From assembly GCF_000003815.2 (NCBI RefSeq), contig NC_049985.1, positions 23,501,406 to 23,565,405 of the forward strand: a stretch of DNA of 64,000 nt. Reading direction: 5' to 3'. The position numbers were made by a program, and so were the translations under genes. The notes beneath the pieces were generated by a model. The model saw nothing but the letters and a program-made list of their open reading frames with translations, did no database searches and was not told the origin of the DNA. This stretch comes from Branchiostoma floridae (taxonomy: Eukaryota > Chordata > Leptocardii > Amphioxiformes > Branchiostomatidae). Of the stretch, positions 60,024 through 64,000 are shown in pieces; the stretch's first letter is position 1, and each line of letters starts with the position of its first letter.

Positions 60024-60720
60024 GTTCCTGGACCGAATGACCTGAAATTTGGCACAGGGGTAGAATGGGCCAATACCTTGATGCTTTTTTCTCAGTTTTT
60101 TCATATCTGCCTCTAAAATGATTTTATTGAGATTTTTTGGTCAATTTTAGACCAAAACTGTATATTTTGGCCCCTGTACCCTGGTATTACAACCAAATGA
60201 GCTGAAATTTGACAGAGATGTGCCTTAATAATGCCCCCATATAAATTCGATAACACTTTTGGTGTACAGTACAACAAAATGCTTATTTTTGCGATTTTTT
60301 GACCAATTTTCTACCAAAAAAGGACACTTTTGGTCCCTGTACCCTGGTATTACAACCAAATGAGCTGAAATTTGACAGAGATGTGCCTTGATAATTCCTT
60401 CATATAAATTCAATAACACTTTTGGTGTACAGTACAAGAAAATGCTTATTTTTGCGATTTTTTGACCAATTTTTGACCAAAAAAGGACACTTTTGGCTCC
60501 TGTACCTTGGTATTGCAACCGAATGAGCTGAAATTTGACACAGATGTGCCTTGATAATCCCTTCATATAAATTCAATAACACTTTTGGTGTACAGTGCAA
60601 CAAAATGCTTATTTTTGCGATTTTTGGCCAATTTTTGACCAAAAAAGGACACTTTTGGCTCCTGTACCCTGGTATTAGAATTAAATGACCTGAAATTTGG
60701 TATAGATAGGCATTAGATAC
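60024..60720. repeat. 162-bp minisatellite, about 4-5 units
   Basis: Units start near 60024, 60173, 60336, 60499 and 60661, with 'cctgtaccctggtattacaac...gagctgaaatttgacagagatgtgcc' and 'cacttttggtgtacagtacaa'. The spacing of the complete units is 162-163 bp, a multiple of three, which produces repetitive long open frames on the minus strand that are probably not genes. Confidence 0.9.
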
Positions 60721-60889
60721 TTGGTAACAAGATTCAAGTAAAATGTTTGACATAAACAACTTTAAAATGATTAATTTTGGCACTTTTCTGAGGGGAAATT
60801 TGTTTTCTTTGGGCCTCCTGACGCGACCTTCCGTGACCCCGCACAGAGCCACACCTGTGCGCGTCAGCCGGAGAGTTAATTGAATCAAA

Positions 60890-60970
60890 GACCTAGCCAA
60901 TCAGCGAAGAGGAGGCCAAAGGCTAATTAATATTCATAAGCTGGGCCTCATGATCCCGTATATAGCAGTG
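60890..60970 (+). promoter_or_regulatory. Promoter-like CCAAT and TATA motifs
   Basis: tAGCCAATCAGcg (about 60894-60906) is followed about 50 bp later by gTATATAgcag (about 60957-60966) in locally GC-richer DNA. The spacing is plausible for a pol II promoter. No open frame follows; 61100-61330 holds a two-unit imperfect repeat (ggtcaaascttcaaagrcaactaaaa). Confidence 0.3.
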
Positions 60971-61329
60971 TTCCCGCCAGGGGGAGCGAAGCCCGCCTAA
61001 GGCTCTCGCATTTTAGACTATTCAGAAGGCTTTACATTGTATCAGTTCTTAGGGGCATATCTATGATAATCGCAGCAGTCACTTAACTTCTCTTCAGGAG
61101 TTTAGCGTAACACTATTTCAGGTCAAACCGTCAAAGGCAACTAAAAACAAACTTTAACGTTACTGAGTTCAACAGTACTTATAACTTGTTATCCGAAGTT
61201 GAAACGCTAGCGATGGTATTTTCGGGTCAAAGCTTCAAAGACAACTAAAACCTCATAAACAACAAACTTAACTTAGCTCAACAGATACAAAAATATTGTA
61301 CGGGTTGCCATCCTTAGTTGAAGCGCTTA

Positions 61330-64000
61330 TTTATAGCGCTAGTATCTTCGCTGCGCCGTTAGCCGCCGTGCGACTTTTGTTGACGGTCTGATATCCCTAC
61401 GTCGCCGCCTCGCTGATATTCCCACGGACATGTTTCAAGAAAAATACCCAGCAAAAACTTCAAATCAAACAAGTCAAATTCTATTCTATAAAACATGTGG
61501 GACTCAGTGTTACAGACTAAATATTTTGTAGAAGCACCGCTGTAGGAAAGAAGGTCCAAGCAATGTAAAACATCACGTAGCATGAAGTTTGCTGTCAACT
61601 GGCACACAGCACATGACTGTTTGAAACTCTAAGTCTAATCAACAGCCGTGTTTGATTGGTAGCCGGCGGTCCTTTGATGAAGTCGGCGAAAGATGCGTTA
61701 GTTAGAAAATCTGCGTTTAGTTTTGATACGTAATTATAAGTTAGACAGTGGCGAGAATGATTATTTTCTCATCAATATTTCTCTTCAGAATTATTTGAAC
61801 TTAATTGTACATCTAAACAATTGGCTTACCTGTGCAATGTTTATATGATTAATGATCAGTGTACTGAAATCATGTGTAACGTATGGCTCCTAGTCAATAG
61901 ATCAGCATTTTCTCTATAGTGACCACCTGTCTATAGTGGCCCCATTTCCTAGTGCTGTTGTTGTTTGACATAAACTTTGAACATTTAAATTGTAAGTAAC
62001 TTTAAACTGCCAGAGTTTCAGCCCAATAAAACACTCTCAGCGCCAGGGTATGAACAGACTGACCAGACAGACGAAAATAAAATCCTCGAACAAGGTTCAA
62101 TCGTATCTTCCGGGTCTGGCAGGAAGTTGTTAAACTAAAATAAGAATAGGCTCGATGGCTGATTGCATACAAAGTAAAACAGTTTAACAGTTTTACAGCT
62201 TGAAGAAAACAAACGCTCCTACAGTACCTGCACCTGCTTGATAATTATCAAATCGTTTGCCCTACTTGAATAAAAAAAGTTCACTGCAATAATAAATGTA
62301 CCCACATCACAAGGAGCTTATACTTTTTTAAAACTTACACCAAGTTATCGTACTGAAAATTGTTAATGACATTACATGAAGTCATTCAACAATTTTCAGT
62401 CATGATGAAAATTTTCTGAATGGAATGTGATTATTGTCATTTTCTGAAAAATAGAAGCAAGCTCTGTTTTTACCTGGAATCAATTCACAATACCAGTCCC
62501 CTTTGGGGAATAATGTACTGTTAATATGATGTTCCATTTTTGCGCAGGGGTGATTTGGAACAGTCCAATGTTGCGTGGGAAGGGGTATGGCTGAAATATG
62601 CTGTATTTGCTCTTAAGCAAATGTCGGCCTTTCTAGTTTTGTTTGTAACGTTAACGTTACATTGTGTCGTGATGATTCCAATATGACTTGCTTGGCTCGC
62701 TCGACTATGCTGCTTGCGAGAAAAGCTTACCGTCGGCTTAAATTAGAAATCCTGAATAAACACTAGTTTCTCACGTACCTAAATGTTCATCTTATGCTTT
62801 CCTGAACTGTAATTGGGTGAAATAAAAAAAAGCAGCAATTAACTAGAGTCCCATACCTTCGCCAAATGATTCTAACATTTACAGCTGCTATTGGTTGTGT
62901 TTGTCATTTATTATGCAAATAAGGTTTTTATTTGCATAAATCATAACAGCTGATCATATCCTCCACCAAACAATAGACGTACACAATCTATGTGTTAAGA
63001 AAGAAGGCTTTCTTTTCATATTTTCCAGATAATTTATGCAAATAAGGGTCTTATCTGCATAATTTAATATTCCATGATGTTCACCTGTACATAACTTCAA
63101 AATGCTACGAGTACAGTAAGAAGTTCGCTTTATGCTGAACATAAAGAAACGAAGTTGGTTTCTTTTGATTATCACCGTATGTTGCCTCGTTAAAAAAAAT
63201 TTGAAATACACTTGTACCTGCTCATATTACGGTTCATTTTATGTTTTCTTGCACCGAATGCAAGCATGTGGAGTGAAAATGAATAAAAAATTCGGTTTCT
63301 TTTCTTATGATGCTAGACATTAAAAAACGAAGAAACGTTGGCTTCTCTTGTTTATCACCATATGTCCCTCGTTATTTTTTTGAGGATGAAGTCTCATAAA
63401 ATGTCAATTAGTATTTAGATGTGCAGAGTTACAATCAGTGTATTTAGAAAGTGTATCTAATAATTATTCGTCCGTTTTGTATGTGTGCCAAGTCACTGTA
63501 TTTTATACTAAGTTTAGCCACAGTACGGTAATGAAAATGTTTGCCAATACACTTTTACTTGATCATATTATGAATATAGTTTTTATAACCACCTGTCACC
63601 TTGTATAGATTTTTTGGATGAAGTCCATAACATGTGCAGAGGCACAATCAGTTTATTTTTAAAATGAATTTAATAATTAAAAGTTTTGAAGATGTCACTG
63701 TATTTTAAAAGTGGTAGCCACAGCAAGTCAATCAGTACAAAAATGTTTGCCATGCACTTTTACTTGCTAATATTATTAGAATGGTTTACTTTATATTTTC
63801 CTGAATGGAAGGCAAAAGTGTAAAATAACAACAGATGAAGAGGTTGAAGTCCAATAAAATTATAACAAACCAACGATGTCAAAATCACGGAATCAAATTC
63901 TTATATTTGGGCATGTGGTTCAACTGTGATACCATAGTTAAGAACTAATTCAAAAACCTCTATGCGAAACAAAACAAACGATTGTAAGGGTTCAAATTAA
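61330..64000. other. 3' flank of the gene C unit, no gene recognised
   Basis: It contains a fragment (about 62523-62640) similar to 10316-10424 in gene A, and octamer-rich repeats (62900-63065) matching 33610-33900. The terminal block (63600-64000) matches the flanks of genes A and B. No coding exon is supported. Confidence 0.5.

Noticed and set aside
60225-60900. 113- and 166-codon minus-strand frames
   Set aside because: Created by a 162-163-bp minisatellite whose period is near a multiple of three. Kept as a finding only for the periodicity.
1-64000. CRISPR array, bacterial operon or phage content
   Set aside because: Split genes with GT-AG introns, microsatellites and LINE/MITE content indicate a metazoan nuclear genome. 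The tandem repeats lack repeat-spacer structure.

Overview
The window looks like nuclear DNA of an invertebrate deuterostome, most likely a cephalochordate (Branchiostoma). This rests on short, mostly phase-1 exons in long repeat-rich introns, shuffled lectin-type domains (F-type lectin, hevein-like, PAN/apple, C-type lectin, discoidin-like), many palindromic MITEs, a CR1/Jockey-type LINE and long microsatellites. I cannot exclude another deuterostome by sequence alone. There is one assembly gap (8897-9040).

The main content is a tandem array of three related multi-exon genes, all on the + strand, called A, B and C here. Shared 5' and 3' flanks show that they come from segmental duplication. 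Each encodes a type II membrane receptor: a cytoplasmic tail built from repeated phase-1 exon cassettes that carry NPxY and other tyrosine motifs, one transmembrane helix, an N-glycosylated Ser/Thr/Pro stalk, a short linker, and an extracellular array of putative carbohydrate-binding domains. Gene B (17992-32650, 14 exons) is complete and intact by my splicing: the exons sum to 3057 nt, giving 1018 residues. Its ectodomain is two copies of an unnamed GxPVY/WxVG domain, a hevein-like domain, an F-type lectin domain, PAN and a C-type lectin domain. Gene A (749-14304) enters from the left without its first exons. It has a different ectodomain (F-type lectin plus a terminal discoidin-like domain), followed by a decayed C-type lectin exon. 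Gene C (43981-58408) keeps the tail, the TM and both WxVG domains but has lost the hevein, F-type lectin, PAN and first C-type lectin exons. Its last exon no longer matches in splice phase.

Layout: 1-14304 gene A with repeat-filled introns; 14305-16990 3' flank of A with the C-type lectin relic; 16990-35320 gene B unit; 35320-43360 spacer with repeats and a two-exon minus-strand NAT8-like acetyltransferase (38766-39936); 43360-64000 gene C unit, whose introns and flanks hold a LINE, several TIR elements, an 800-bp foldback and a 162-bp minisatellite.

The three paralogous units give empty sites for several insertions in each other. This lets transposon boundaries and target-site duplications be read directly. 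A family of about 950-bp TTAA-flanked (piggyBac-type) non-autonomous elements recurs at least eight times and carries clusters of the TGACGTCA palindrome.
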